A stretch of 7,695 bases of DNA from Moduliflexus sp964602655 (lineage in GTDB: Bacteria; Moduliflexota; Moduliflexia; Moduliflexales; Moduliflexaceae): positions 1 to 7,695 of the forward strand of contig CAZRSF010000125.1 in assembly GCA_964602655.1 (NCBI GenBank), in the 5' to 3' direction. This document shows, in pieces, positions 1-7,200 of the stretch. Position 1 is the first letter of the stretch. Each line of letters opens with the position of its first letter. The position numbers and the translations under genes were made by a program. Below the pieces are notes generated by a model that saw only the letters and a program-made list of their open reading frames with translations, did no database searches and had not been told where the DNA came from.

Positions 1-25
1 CGGGCTTCAGCCTGCTTGAACTTTG

Positions 26-49
26 AGCCCGGCCATTTATGGCTGGGCT
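26..49. repeat. Hairpin-forming inverted repeat in the upstream leader
   Basis: Arms AGCCCGGCCAT (26-36) and ATGGCTGGGCT (39-49) are complementary over 11 positions with one G/T wobble, with the tip at TT. A shorter inverted pair, CGGGCT (1-6) and AGCCCG (26-31), overlaps it, so the left edge of the window is a complex of nested repeats. No T run follows, so it is not a convincing intrinsic terminator. The design resembles dispersed intergenic repeats of large bacterial genomes. Pairing is read directly from the sequence; the repeat identity is inferred. Confidence 0.55.
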
Positions 50-80
50 GGGCGTGGATGGCATATTTTAGAACGTAACA

Positions 81-146
81 GCCCTGCCCCAAAGGGGAGG
101 GGCGTTCGTCCTCCCCCCTCCTTCGGAGAGGGGTCGGGGTGAGGTC
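81..146. repeat. GC-rich compound inverted repeat before the first permease
   Basis: This block is made of G and C runs with several mutually exclusive pairings. CCCC (87-90) faces GGGG (94-97) across AAA. GGAGGGG (96-102) can pair with CCCCTCC (115-121), which can also fold back on the GGAGAGGGG at 125-133. The right half reads CCCCTCC, TTC, GGAGAGGGG, then TCGGGGTGAGGT, and shares its layout with the element at 1102-1130 (C-rich arm, short tip, G-rich arm, then a GGGGTG-type tail). It ends about 40 nt before the first permease start. No promoter is recognisable between it and the gene, so the permease may be read from a promoter further upstream. Confidence 0.5.
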
Positions 147-187
147 GAAAACACGGACATATCGAAAATCGAGAGGAGTGAATTTCG

Positions 188-1075
188 ATGAGAAAAAAAA
201 GCGACTGGCTGTTCGTTCTTCCAGGAATTATGGTGGTGGCGGTTGTCACCCAGATTCCGTTCATCTTAACGCTGGTATATTCGACGCTCCGGTGGAATCT
301 TGCGCGTCCTGATCTGCCGGTCAAATTCAGAGGGTTCGATAACTTTGTCTATTTTCTCAAAATTCCGAACTTCCCCAAAGTCCCCGAGTTTTATTCGATT
401 GTCTGGCAAACTGTTCTCATTACGGTCAGCGCGTTAATGCTCTGCACAATCGGCGGTTTTTTGCTGTCCTTACTTCTTGATAACGTGATTCCGGGGGTGA
501 ACTTAGCGCGAACTTTGATTTTAGGTCCATTTTTCGTTATGTCCACCGCGACCGGAGTCATCTGGAAAACCACGATTCTCAATACCACGTTCGGCTGGTA
601 TGGCGTTATTATGAAAGCGCTCGGCTTTACGCCGGTAGATATGCTCAGTTACTACCCGATTCCTGTGATCGTGTTCCTGTTCTGCTGGCAATGGATGCCC
701 TTCTTCGTGTTAGTGATTCTGGCCGGTTTACAAAGCATTCCCGGCGATATTATAGACAGCATGAAAGTGGATGGGGCGAATTGGTGGCGCGCCACGTTTT
801 CCATCAAACTGCCGATGATTATGAAACATATCAGCGTGGCGATGATGTTAGGATTGATCTTTATCGTCAAAGAATTCGGCCTCATTTTAGTCACCACCGC
901 TGGCGGCCCCGGCACGCGTTCATACACGCTCCCCTACGCCGTCTATATGCAGGTCTTTAATGCGTCCAACGTCGGGAGAGCCGGAGCATTGGCAACCATT
1001 ACCGTCGTATTGACCTTAATTGCGGTCAATTTCCTCTATCGCTCCGTTCGCAAACATGAAGCCATGTATGAATAA
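188..1075 (+). CDS. Carbohydrate (probable polyol) ABC transporter permease, first subunit
   Basis: This 295-residue inner-membrane permease belongs to the CUT1 family (MalF/UgpA/SmoF type) and should form a heterodimer with the product of 1249-2118. About six hydrophobic segments are visible, near residues 7-30, 72-97, 104-125, 157-181, 211-236 and 263-284. The cytoplasmic loop that docks the ATPase lies at 190-209. Its DGA core is intact (D195, G196, A197), but the usual EAA triplet is DSM (190-192). The stretch with WQWMPF (167-172) followed by LAGLQSIPG, and the TTAGGPGT near 236-243, are typical of sugar permeases and recall SmoF/MtlF of sorbitol-mannitol systems, a comparison from memory. 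The ATG is preceded by AGGAG at 174-178 with 9 nt spacing. Binding protein and ATPase genes are absent and may lie upstream. The family is firm; the substrate is inferred. Confidence 0.9.
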   Translation: MRKKSDWLFVLPGIMVVAVVTQIPFILTLVYSTLRWNLARPDLPVKFRGFDNFVYFLKIPNFPKVPEFYSIVWQTVLITVSALMLCTIGGFLLSLLLDNVIPGVNLARTLILGPFFVMSTATGVIWKTTILNTTFGWYGVIMKALGFTPVDMLSYYPIPVIVFLFCWQWMPFFVLVILAGLQSIPGDIIDSMKVDGANWWRATFSIKLPMIMKHISVAMMLGLIFIVKEFGLILVTTAGGPGTRSYTLPYAVYMQVFNASNVGRAGALATITVVLTLIAVNFLYRSVRKHEAMYE

Positions 1076-1101
1076 CTGATGCGACGCAGCGCCTCCGCGA
1101 T

Positions 1102-1190
1102 TCCCCTCTTGGGAGGGGCAAGGGGTGGGTATCGTCATGCGCGGCATTCTTCTCGTCCGCAACCCACCCCCAACCCCTCCCTGGAGGGGA
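1102..1190. repeat. MITE-like imperfect inverted repeat between the two permease genes
   Basis: Two 29-nt arms, 1102-1130 and 1162-1190, are inverted copies matching at about 24 of 29 positions, separated by 31 nt. Each arm is itself a small hairpin: CCCCTC and GAGGGG in the left arm, CCCTCC and GGAGGGG in the right. Both arms carry a GGGTGGGT-type end pointing inward. The element has no coding capacity. It sits in a 173-nt gap (1076-1248) where related operons usually have permease genes nearly touching, which suggests insertion of a small non-autonomous element. Target duplications were not identified. Confidence 0.6.
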
Positions 1191-1199
1191 GTTCACCGT

Positions 1200-1218
1200 C
1201 AGCAGATCAAATCTGCTG
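1200..1218. repeat. Perfect 8-bp hairpin upstream of the second permease
   Basis: Arms CAGCAGAT (1200-1207) and ATCTGCTG (1211-1218) flank a CAA tip. The hairpin ends 19 nt before the ribosome binding site AGGAG at 1238. It lies just outside the larger inverted repeat at 1102-1190. It could be part of that element, an mRNA stabilising stem or an operator; the sequence alone does not decide. Confidence 0.45.
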
Positions 1219-1248
1219 CGTAACATAAGTGAAAAACAGGAGAATATC

Positions 1249-2118
1249 ATGAGTGACTCGCGCACATTTCAAGAGATTCAACGAGGTATCGAGAAGAAAA
1301 AGCGCATCCGAAAAATTGCGCTGACGATCTTCATTTTCGGGGTCGCCATCCTCTACTTCTTTCCAATACTCTACATGTTTTTATCGGCCTTCAAAACTGA
1401 ATTTCAGGCGGTACGCCCATCGCTCTTCTTCGATCCGACGCTGGAAACATTTCGGAAAGTGCTGAGCGATAAGAACATGTATGGCTTTTTGCGAAACTCG
1501 CTGTTTCAGGTGTTTGCCGGGACGATTATCTGCCTGATTTTAGGAACTCCGGCGGCGTTCGTGTTGATTTTCGGCAAATTCAAACACAAAGAGACGAACG
1601 GCAAAATTTATCTCTGGTTTCTCACCACGATTCTCCTCCCGCCGGTCGCGGTGATTGTGCCGCTGTACACCTGGTTTCAAACCTTCAATCTGATTGATAA
1701 ACCGATAGGGCTGTTGATCGTGTATGTCGGATTTCATGTGCCGATTGTCGTCTGGATGCTGCATTCGTTTTTTTCCGACATTCCGATTGAAATCATCGAA
1801 GCCGCCGATATTGACGGCTGTTCGCGCCTTCAGCAGTTGACGCTGATTACGCTGCCGCTCGTGCGAACCGGGCTGATTGCCGCTGGAATGCTTGTGGCGG
1901 TCTTTATCTGGAACGAGTTTTTTATCGCGTTCAACCTGACCGGCAACCGCGCGGCAACGCTGCCGGTATATATGGCGCGATTCCGAGAGCAGCAAGGGAT
2001 GTTTGTCGCCCAACTCTCCGCCGCTTCCACTATTGCAATTTTACCGGCGGTCGTGTTAGGCTGGATCAGCCAGAAATCGTTAGTCAAAGGGTTAACCGCA
2101 GGCGCAGTCAAAGGATAA
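1249..2118 (+). CDS. Carbohydrate (probable polyol) ABC transporter permease, second subunit
   Basis: This 289-residue permease of the MalG/UgpE/SmoG type is the expected partner of the upstream subunit. A basic N-terminus (KKKRIRK, 16-22) precedes about six membrane segments near 22-46, 84-107, 120-142, 152-172, 204-229 and 256-272. The ATPase-docking loop is canonical: EAADIDG at 184-190, followed by TLPL at 201-204, unlike the degenerate loop of the first subunit. FKTEFQAV (48-55), LPPVAVIVPL (130-139) and the C-terminal GLTAGAVKG are characteristic of the MalG-type subunit and closest, from memory, to SmoG/MtlG of polyol systems. The ATG is set by AGGAG at 1238-1242, 6 nt away. The SDR gene follows after 65 nt containing a palindrome. 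The family call is firm; polyol specificity is inferred from similarity and from the two downstream dehydrogenases. Confidence 0.92.
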   Translation: MSDSRTFQEIQRGIEKKKRIRKIALTIFIFGVAILYFFPILYMFLSAFKTEFQAVRPSLFFDPTLETFRKVLSDKNMYGFLRNSLFQVFAGTIICLILGTPAAFVLIFGKFKHKETNGKIYLWFLTTILLPPVAVIVPLYTWFQTFNLIDKPIGLLIVYVGFHVPIVVWMLHSFFSDIPIEIIEAADIDGCSRLQQLTLITLPLVRTGLIAAGMLVAVFIWNEFFIAFNLTGNRAATLPVYMARFREQQGMFVAQLSAASTIAILPAVVLGWISQKSLVKGLTAGAVKG

Positions 2119-2128
2119 TCTTGAATAA

Positions 2129-2161
2129 AGACCTCACAGGTTTTAAAAACCTGTGAGGTCT
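2129..2161. repeat. 33-nt perfect palindrome, CCTCACAGG family
   Basis: The arms AGACCTCACAGGTTTT (2129-2144) and AAAACCTGTGAGGTCT (2146-2161) are perfect inverted copies around one A. The element starts 10 nt after the permease stop and ends 11 nt before the AGGAG of the SDR gene. No T tract follows, so as RNA it would be a stable stem without the usual terminator tail. It may act as a processing or stability element or cause partial attenuation. A diverged relative lies at 4032-4062. Repeats of this look are, from memory, widespread between genes in several large-genome phyla. Confidence 0.85.
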
Positions 2162-2183
2162 GGATTATGTCAAGGAGAACAGC

Positions 2184-2948
2184 ATGAACATTATAGACCA
2201 ATTCAAACTCACTGGAAAAAAAGCATTTATCACCGGCGGCGCACGCGGCATCGGCAAAAGCATCGCGGTTGCGTTCGCGCAGGCGGGCGCAGATGTGGCG
2301 ATTGTTGACCTTGATCTTGACGCCGCGCAGCAGACCGCCAAAGAATTGCAGCAATTCGGCGTCAACACGCTTGCCGTGAAAACGGATGTCACGAAGCCGG
2401 ATGATGTCAACGCCATGATGACGACGATTCTGAACGCCTTCGGCAGCGTGGATGTCGTCTTCAATAACGCTGGCATCTGCATCAATGTCAACGCCGAAGA
2501 CATGACCTACGAACAGTGGCGCAAAGTGATTGACATCAACCTGAATGGCGTCTTTCTCGTGGCGCAGGCGGCAGGAAAGGCCATGATCAGACAGCAGCGC
2601 GGTTCGATTATCAACACCGCGTCAATGTCGGGGCATATCGTCAACGAACCTCAGCCGCAAAGCGCGTATAATGCGTCGAAAGCCGCCGTGATTATGTTGA
2701 CGAAATCGTTAGCCGCCGAATGGGCGCAGCATCATGTCAGAGTCAACAGCCTCAGCCCCGGCTATATCGGCACAGAGATGACGCTCAAAGCGACGCAGTG
2801 GATTCCACTGTGGGAAAAACGGACGCCGATGGGGCGCATGGGCAAACCGGACGAATTGCAAGGGATCGTGCTGTACCTCGCCAGCGATGTGTCCAGCTAT
2901 ACCACCGGCTCGGACTTTATCGTTGATGGCGGCTTTACCTGCTGGTAA
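2184..2948 (+). CDS. Short-chain dehydrogenase/reductase, probable polyol (sugar alcohol) dehydrogenase
   Basis: This 254-residue classical SDR has the family's standard length and is expected to be a cytoplasmic NAD(P)-dependent oxidoreductase. The cofactor motif TGGARGIG is at 17-24. The acidic D42 at the end of the second strand favours NAD over NADP. NNAG is at 94-97. The catalytic set is complete: N119, S147, Y162 and K166 (YNASK). The segment TASMSGHIVNEPQPQ before the catalytic Tyr resembles, from memory, the mannitol/sorbose/L-xylulose reductase branch, and the end VDGGFTCW is also common in sugar-alcohol SDRs. The ATG follows AGGAG (2173-2177) by 6 nt. Placed directly after the permeases, it most likely oxidises the imported polyol to a ketose. 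Exact substrate is not readable; sorbitol, mannitol, arabinitol, xylitol and threitol are all possible. Confidence 0.88.
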   Translation: MNIIDQFKLTGKKAFITGGARGIGKSIAVAFAQAGADVAIVDLDLDAAQQTAKELQQFGVNTLAVKTDVTKPDDVNAMMTTILNAFGSVDVVFNNAGICINVNAEDMTYEQWRKVIDINLNGVFLVAQAAGKAMIRQQRGSIINTASMSGHIVNEPQPQSAYNASKAAVIMLTKSLAAEWAQHHVRVNSLSPGYIGTEMTLKATQWIPLWEKRTPMGRMGKPDELQGIVLYLASDVSSYTTGSDFIVDGGFTCW

Positions 2949-2961
2949 ATCTATCGAATAT

Positions 2962-2994
2962 AACCCTGCCAGGGTTTAAAACCCTGGCAGGGTT
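2962..2994. repeat. 33-nt perfect palindrome, CCCTGCCAGGG family
   Basis: Arms AACCCTGCCAGGGTTT (2962-2977) and AAACCCTGGCAGGGTT (2979-2994) mirror each other around one A. The arm is also internally near-palindromic (CCCTG-C-CAGGG), so alternative smaller stems are possible. It starts 13 nt after the SDR stop and ends 13 nt before the ATG of the next dehydrogenase, so it fills the region where a ribosome binding site would sit. Size and design equal those of the 2129-2161 element, but the sequence is of another family. Confidence 0.85.
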
Positions 2995-3007
2995 CTTAGT
3001 AAAACGT

Positions 3008-4015
3008 ATGAAAGCGCTTGTTCTCGAAAACGTTCGCACCCCTGTCGTCAAAGATGTGCCTGTTCCGGACATCGGCGCGGATGACCTGCTGATTCGGGTC
3101 AAAGCGGCGGGCATCTGCGGAACGGATGTGCATATTTATGACGGCGAATATTTTTCCGAATTTCCGCTGATTCCGGGGCATGAATTTTCCGGTGTCGTGG
3201 AGCAGGTCGGTCAAAATGTCCACGCCTTTGCGCCCGGCGACCGCGTGACGGCTGACCCGAATATCGGCTGCGGCAAATGTTATTTCTGCCAGATCAACCA
3301 GCAAAATCAATGCGAATACCTGCAAGCTGTCGGCGTCACCAGAGATGGCGCGTTCGCCGAATATGTCGCGGTGCCTGAACAGAAAGCGTTTCATATCGGC
3401 GACCTGAGTTTTCAGGATGCCGCCCTGATCGAGCCGCTCGCCTGCGTGGTCTATGGCTTGCAGCAAACGCCGATCCCGATTGGCGCGGATGTGTTGATTT
3501 TCGGCGCGGGGCCGATTGGGTTGATTTTGATGCAGTTGCTCAAACATGCCGGAGCCGCCAGAATCGTAATGGTTGAGGGACGCGAGAATCGGCGCACATT
3601 AGCCAACACGTTGGGCGCACATCATGTCGTGACCGTAGATGGCACGGAACGGGAGGCGCTGAGAAGCCTGTCGAAAAACGGATTTGACGTGGTGGTGGAC
3701 GCGACCGGCATCCCGAAAGTCGTCGAACAGATGACCATGTATGTTCGTAACCGGGGGGTTTTGCTCTATTACGGCGTCTGCCCGAAAGACGACACGATCC
3801 GCATCAGCCCGTATGAAATCTTTCGGCGCGACCTGAAAATCTACGGCGCGTTTGCGCTCTGCAACACCTTCGCGCCCGCGATCCGGTTCTTGCAAAATCA
3901 GGTCGTCAACGTCACCTCGCTCCTGTCGCATACCTTTGCGCTGGAAGAATTCGAGCAAGCCCTCGCCACCATGCGCTCCGGCAATTCGATGAAAGTCCAA
4001 TTACAGCCGGAATAA
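3008..4015 (+). CDS. Zinc-dependent medium-chain alcohol/polyol dehydrogenase
   Basis: This 335-residue cytoplasmic oxidoreductase is of the zinc MDR superfamily (sorbitol, xylitol, threonine and galactitol-phosphate dehydrogenases). Catalytic zinc ligands are visible as C37 (in CGTD), H58 and E59 (GHE), with E142 in the IEP motif as a further candidate. The structural zinc lobe has the full set C88, C91, C94 and C102. The nucleotide-binding motif GAGPIG is at 166-171, and E190 ends the second strand, which suggests NAD. A length slightly below 350 is usual for the sorbitol dehydrogenase-like branch. The start is ATG 3008; there is no clear Shine-Dalgarno, because a palindrome ends 13 nt upstream, so translation may depend on coupling or on G-rich bases of the palindrome. 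As last gene of the operon it may oxidise the same polyol or a second one. Family firm, substrate unknown. Confidence 0.9.
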   Translation: MKALVLENVRTPVVKDVPVPDIGADDLLIRVKAAGICGTDVHIYDGEYFSEFPLIPGHEFSGVVEQVGQNVHAFAPGDRVTADPNIGCGKCYFCQINQQNQCEYLQAVGVTRDGAFAEYVAVPEQKAFHIGDLSFQDAALIEPLACVVYGLQQTPIPIGADVLIFGAGPIGLILMQLLKHAGAARIVMVEGRENRRTLANTLGAHHVVTVDGTEREALRSLSKNGFDVVVDATGIPKVVEQMTMYVRNRGVLLYYGVCPKDDTIRISPYEIFRRDLKIYGAFALCNTFAPAIRFLQNQVVNVTSLLSHTFALEEFEQALATMRSGNSMKVQLQPE

Positions 4016-4031
4016 GCATGACAGACGTTCG

Positions 4032-4067
4032 AACCTCACAGATTTTCAACACCTGTGAGGTTTTTTT
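4032..4067 (+). terminator. Intrinsic terminator of the polyol operon, built from a decayed palindrome
   Basis: A 10-bp stem, AACCTCACAG (4032-4041) with CTGTGAGGTT (4053-4062), closes an 11-nt loop, and an uninterrupted T run spans 4061-4067. It begins 16 nt after the dehydrogenase stop. The stem and loop align with the 2129-2161 palindrome with three changes in the central 19 nt, which open up the loop. The T tract makes this copy a good Rho-independent terminator. Confidence 0.85.
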
Positions 4068-4165
4068 GTTGAATCAACTAACAAATGAATAGCCGAGACT
4101 ATTCCCTCCTTGCGCTATAAAACATAAACAAAAGACGAAAGCCGATGTAATCCCAAACTTTTTTC
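4068..4165. other. AT-rich intergenic stretch with two short dyads
   Basis: The gap between the terminator and the next promoter is clearly richer in A and T than the genes. It contains GTTGA-A-TCAAC (4068-4078), partly merged with the T tract, and GAATAG-CCGAGA-CTATTC (4087-4104), a 6-bp dyad with a 6-nt spacer. Either could be a regulator site for the following unit, but both are short enough to arise by chance. No RNA gene or coding frame is recognised here. Confidence 0.3.
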
Positions 4166-4196
4166 TTGACATAATCCTCTCTCATGTCAACATATT
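4166..4196 (+). promoter_or_regulatory. Possible sigma-70 promoter of the WGR-HEAT gene
   Basis: A consensus -35 box TTGACA lies at 4166-4171, just after a T-rich run. The best -10 candidate is CATATT (4191-4196), four of six consensus matches with a long 19-nt spacer, so the promoter would be weak or helped by an activator. Its place after the terminator and about 50 nt before the ATG at 4243 supports a new transcription unit starting here. Inference from sequence only. Confidence 0.35.
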
Positions 4197-4242
4197 GCCA
4201 CTCTCACAACATCATCAATCACACAACGCCGGACACATTCCT

Positions 4243-7200
4243 ATGAAACTCATTCGTCAAATCACCTTATATTCAGGCCAGGGCGCGTCGGAACAAACCT
4301 TTACTATCGAATTGTGCGATGTCGGCGGCAATGTGTATGTCGTCAATTTTCGCGCAGCCTATCGCGGCGGCAAGACGCAGGAAGGGACGAAAACCGTGAT
4401 TCCGGTGGCTCGCGCCGTCGCAGAACGGACGTTCGACGAATTGGTCAACAGCAAGCTCGCCGCCGGATATTCCCAGATTCCTTACGCAGGAGCAGACGCC
4501 ATGAAACATGCAGAACCGCCGATGTCACAGGCTGCCGCCGCCCGCAGCGCCGCAATCGTGAAACGCCTGCGCGAGGCGCTCGAAGACGGGCAGACCGCGC
4601 GGACGAAATGGAAACTGTCCCGCGTCATCTGGCGCGCCGGAGAATTGAAATTGACCGAGGCCGTCCCGTATCTGCTGCGCCTCGCGAATCAGGGGGATGC
4701 CATGCAGCAGTATTGTACCGCGTGGGCGCTCAGTCGCTACGCCGACGCATCGAGCGCGGCTGACGTGATCCGCGTGTTGGGACACGCCTATTTTCAAGAT
4801 GCGACGCCTGATAAAACGCGGCGGATTGCGGCGACGGGATTGGCGCGGCTGTTGAAAGATTCCGACGACGCGACCTTTTTCGACGCGCTGCTCGCGACGC
4901 TGCCGAATGACATTCGCGCCGCTGTCGAGCAGAACGACTCCATCGCGCTGTCAGAGCGTTTGCGCTACTATCTTTTCACGCTGGCGACCGCCTCGAATAC
5001 CTATTTGACGACGCTCTACCTGCTTACGCAAAAATATAGCGCCATTCGCGAACCGCTCCTGACGCTTCTGAAAGAGCTCTCGTTCGCGCCCGGCTATTTT
5101 CAGCCGATCCGCCAGATTCTCAAAGCGGCGGAACTCTACGACGATGCCGAAATGTTCGGCCTGCTCGCGTATCGCATCGAAAAAACAGCGCACGGCTATC
5201 GCAGCCGGACGGGCTATTATGCGCGGCGGGGTAGATATCATATTCGCGGCGTTGGCTATGTGGATGTCAAAGAAGAGTATCAAAAAACGCTGCCGCGCAT
5301 CGCGTATTCCAGCAAAACCCGCGACTATTTGCGCGAACGGATAGCGCGGACGCTGCGCCGCGCCGGAGAAGCGGACAGTCCGGCCTATGCCGAACTCGCC
5401 GCCCGTCTGCTGCTGATGTACGACGACAGCCGCGACCTGACGCAGCCGTATTTTATTCCGCGTTACCGCTACGAATATCGCCCATATCGCCGCATTGACA
5501 TCTCGACGCATTACGATGCGTATGCGACGCATTTAGCGTTCAATTTCATTTTATACGGCAACAGTCCGCGTTATGGCCGCCAACCGAACGCCGGAGCGTG
5601 GCATTGCGTCGAACCATATCAGCCCGGCCAGCCTGCGCCGGATGCCCGCGAAGAAGCATTTCCGGCGCTGTGGGACAAGACGCCGCAGACGCTTATCGAA
5701 TTGCTGCTGCAAAGCCGCTGCGAACGGGTGCAGGAGTTCGCGGCCAAAGCGTTCCGTGCCAATCCAGAGAACGGAAAATTGCTCGACACAGCTCAGTTAA
5801 TCGCCCTTTTAGCGCTGCCATATCCGGCGACGAACGCGCTGGCGCTCGACCTTGCGGCGCAGCGTTACACGCCCGGCAAGCCCGATTTCGAATTGGTTCG
5901 CGCCCTGTTGAATTCCCCGTATCAACCGGCGCGAGAGATGGCGCGACGCTGGATCGAAAAATCGGCGGCGGCGTTCATGCAAGACGCCGCGTTCGTCTGC
6001 GACCTGATCTTCATGCCTTACGCCGATGCGTGGCAATGGGCGCGGGCGTTCCTGCCGACGCAGCATGTCTTCGAACTGCAAGAACAGGCGATTGTCAGCC
6101 GGGCGCTTGCCATGCTGATTGCCGCCGGGCCCGACGAATTTTCAAACGAGGCCATTCAGGAAATCGGCGACATCTTGCTGCTCTCGTTTCCGCGCAGCAT
6201 GTACCGGCTCGGCTTCGACATCATCGGCGATCTGTTGGCGCATTCCACCGCCGAACTGCATACGCTCGCTGGAAAAATTTTGCTGAAACATACCCGCGAC
6301 GCCCGCATGATGCCGGACGACTTCTTCGCCGCGCTACTGCAATCGGCGTCGCCGCAGGCGCGTTCGATTGGCGTGCAACTGCTCGGCAAACTACCGGATT
6401 ATCAATTGCTCGAAAAACAGCCGCTTCTCGCGAATTTCTGCATCTCGGTCTTCCCGGAAATCCGGCAGGCTGCGAAACCGCTGATCGGGCGACTCGCGAA
6501 AGGCCAGAAAGCGTTCGGCGATGCCTTGGCGCAGTTGCTCTTTTCGGTGCTGCTGTTCAAGGAAGCGGCGGAAGGGATTCATCAGGACGTGTACGCGCTC
6601 TTTATCGAAGAACTCCGCCCGCATCTCGCGCTCTTCGACGCGGACAAAACCGCGAAACTGCTGAAATCGCCGCATCTTCACGCGACATTGCTTGGCGCGT
6701 ATCTCTTGAAAAACGTGGTGGATATAAGCGCGTTTTCCGCGCGGCAGATGATTGATTTGGCGAAAAACGAATTACGTGATGTGCGCGAGGCGGTCTGGAA
6801 TTTTTATCGCCGTTATCCTGAGCGAATCAAACAGGACGCCGCCGTCGCGCTCGGCATCGTGGATTCCGACTGGGAAGACTCGCGCCGCTTCGCGTTCGAC
6901 TATTTCCGCGCCGCATTTGCCGAAAATGATTGGACGCCGGAACTCCTCGTAAGCCTGTGCGATAGCGTGCGCGACGATGTGCGGGCGTTCGGGCGCGAGA
7001 TGATTACGCGCTTTTTCAGGGAAGCGGACGGTAGGGATTATCTGTTGAAACTGAGCCAGCACCCGTCGGCGGATTTGCAACTGTTCGCCACGCATTATTT
7101 AGAGCAGTTCGCCGCCAATCACGCCGACCGCATCGAAAAATTGGAGCCGTATTTCGTAACCATGCTGTCGCAGGTCAATAAAGCCCGCGTCGCGAAAACG

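Noticed and set aside
26..60. Hairpin 26-49 as intrinsic terminator of an upstream gene
   Set aside because: No T tract follows the stem; the next bases are GGGCGTGGATGG.
1026..1265. 79-residue antisense frame across the permease gap
   Set aside because: Its codons run through the inverted repeat 1102-1190 and no family is recognisable. The gap is better explained as a repeat element.
1540..2013. 157-residue antisense frame opposite the second permease
   Set aside because: It is a very polar His/Arg/Asn-rich shadow of a membrane protein gene, with no start signal.
2129..2994. The two 33-nt palindromes as a CRISPR array or a pair of CRISPR repeats
   Set aside because: They have different sequences, are separated by a complete gene and have no spacer periodicity.
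2996..3547. 183-residue antisense frame opposite the zinc dehydrogenase
   Set aside because: The + strand frame carries full zinc and NAD motifs. The antisense product is low in recognisable features and is explained by codon bias.
4195..4242. TTG at 4195 as start of the WGR-HEAT gene
   Set aside because: It overlaps the candidate -10 box, has no ribosome binding site and adds 16 residues rich in His and Ser before the natural MKLIRQITL start of the domain.
5598..6755. 385-residue open frame on the + strand inside the large gene
   Set aside because: It is a shifted frame of the WGR-HEAT gene, with a composition full of Arg and Ala, no recognisable domain and no ribosome binding site. The host frame is continuous through it.
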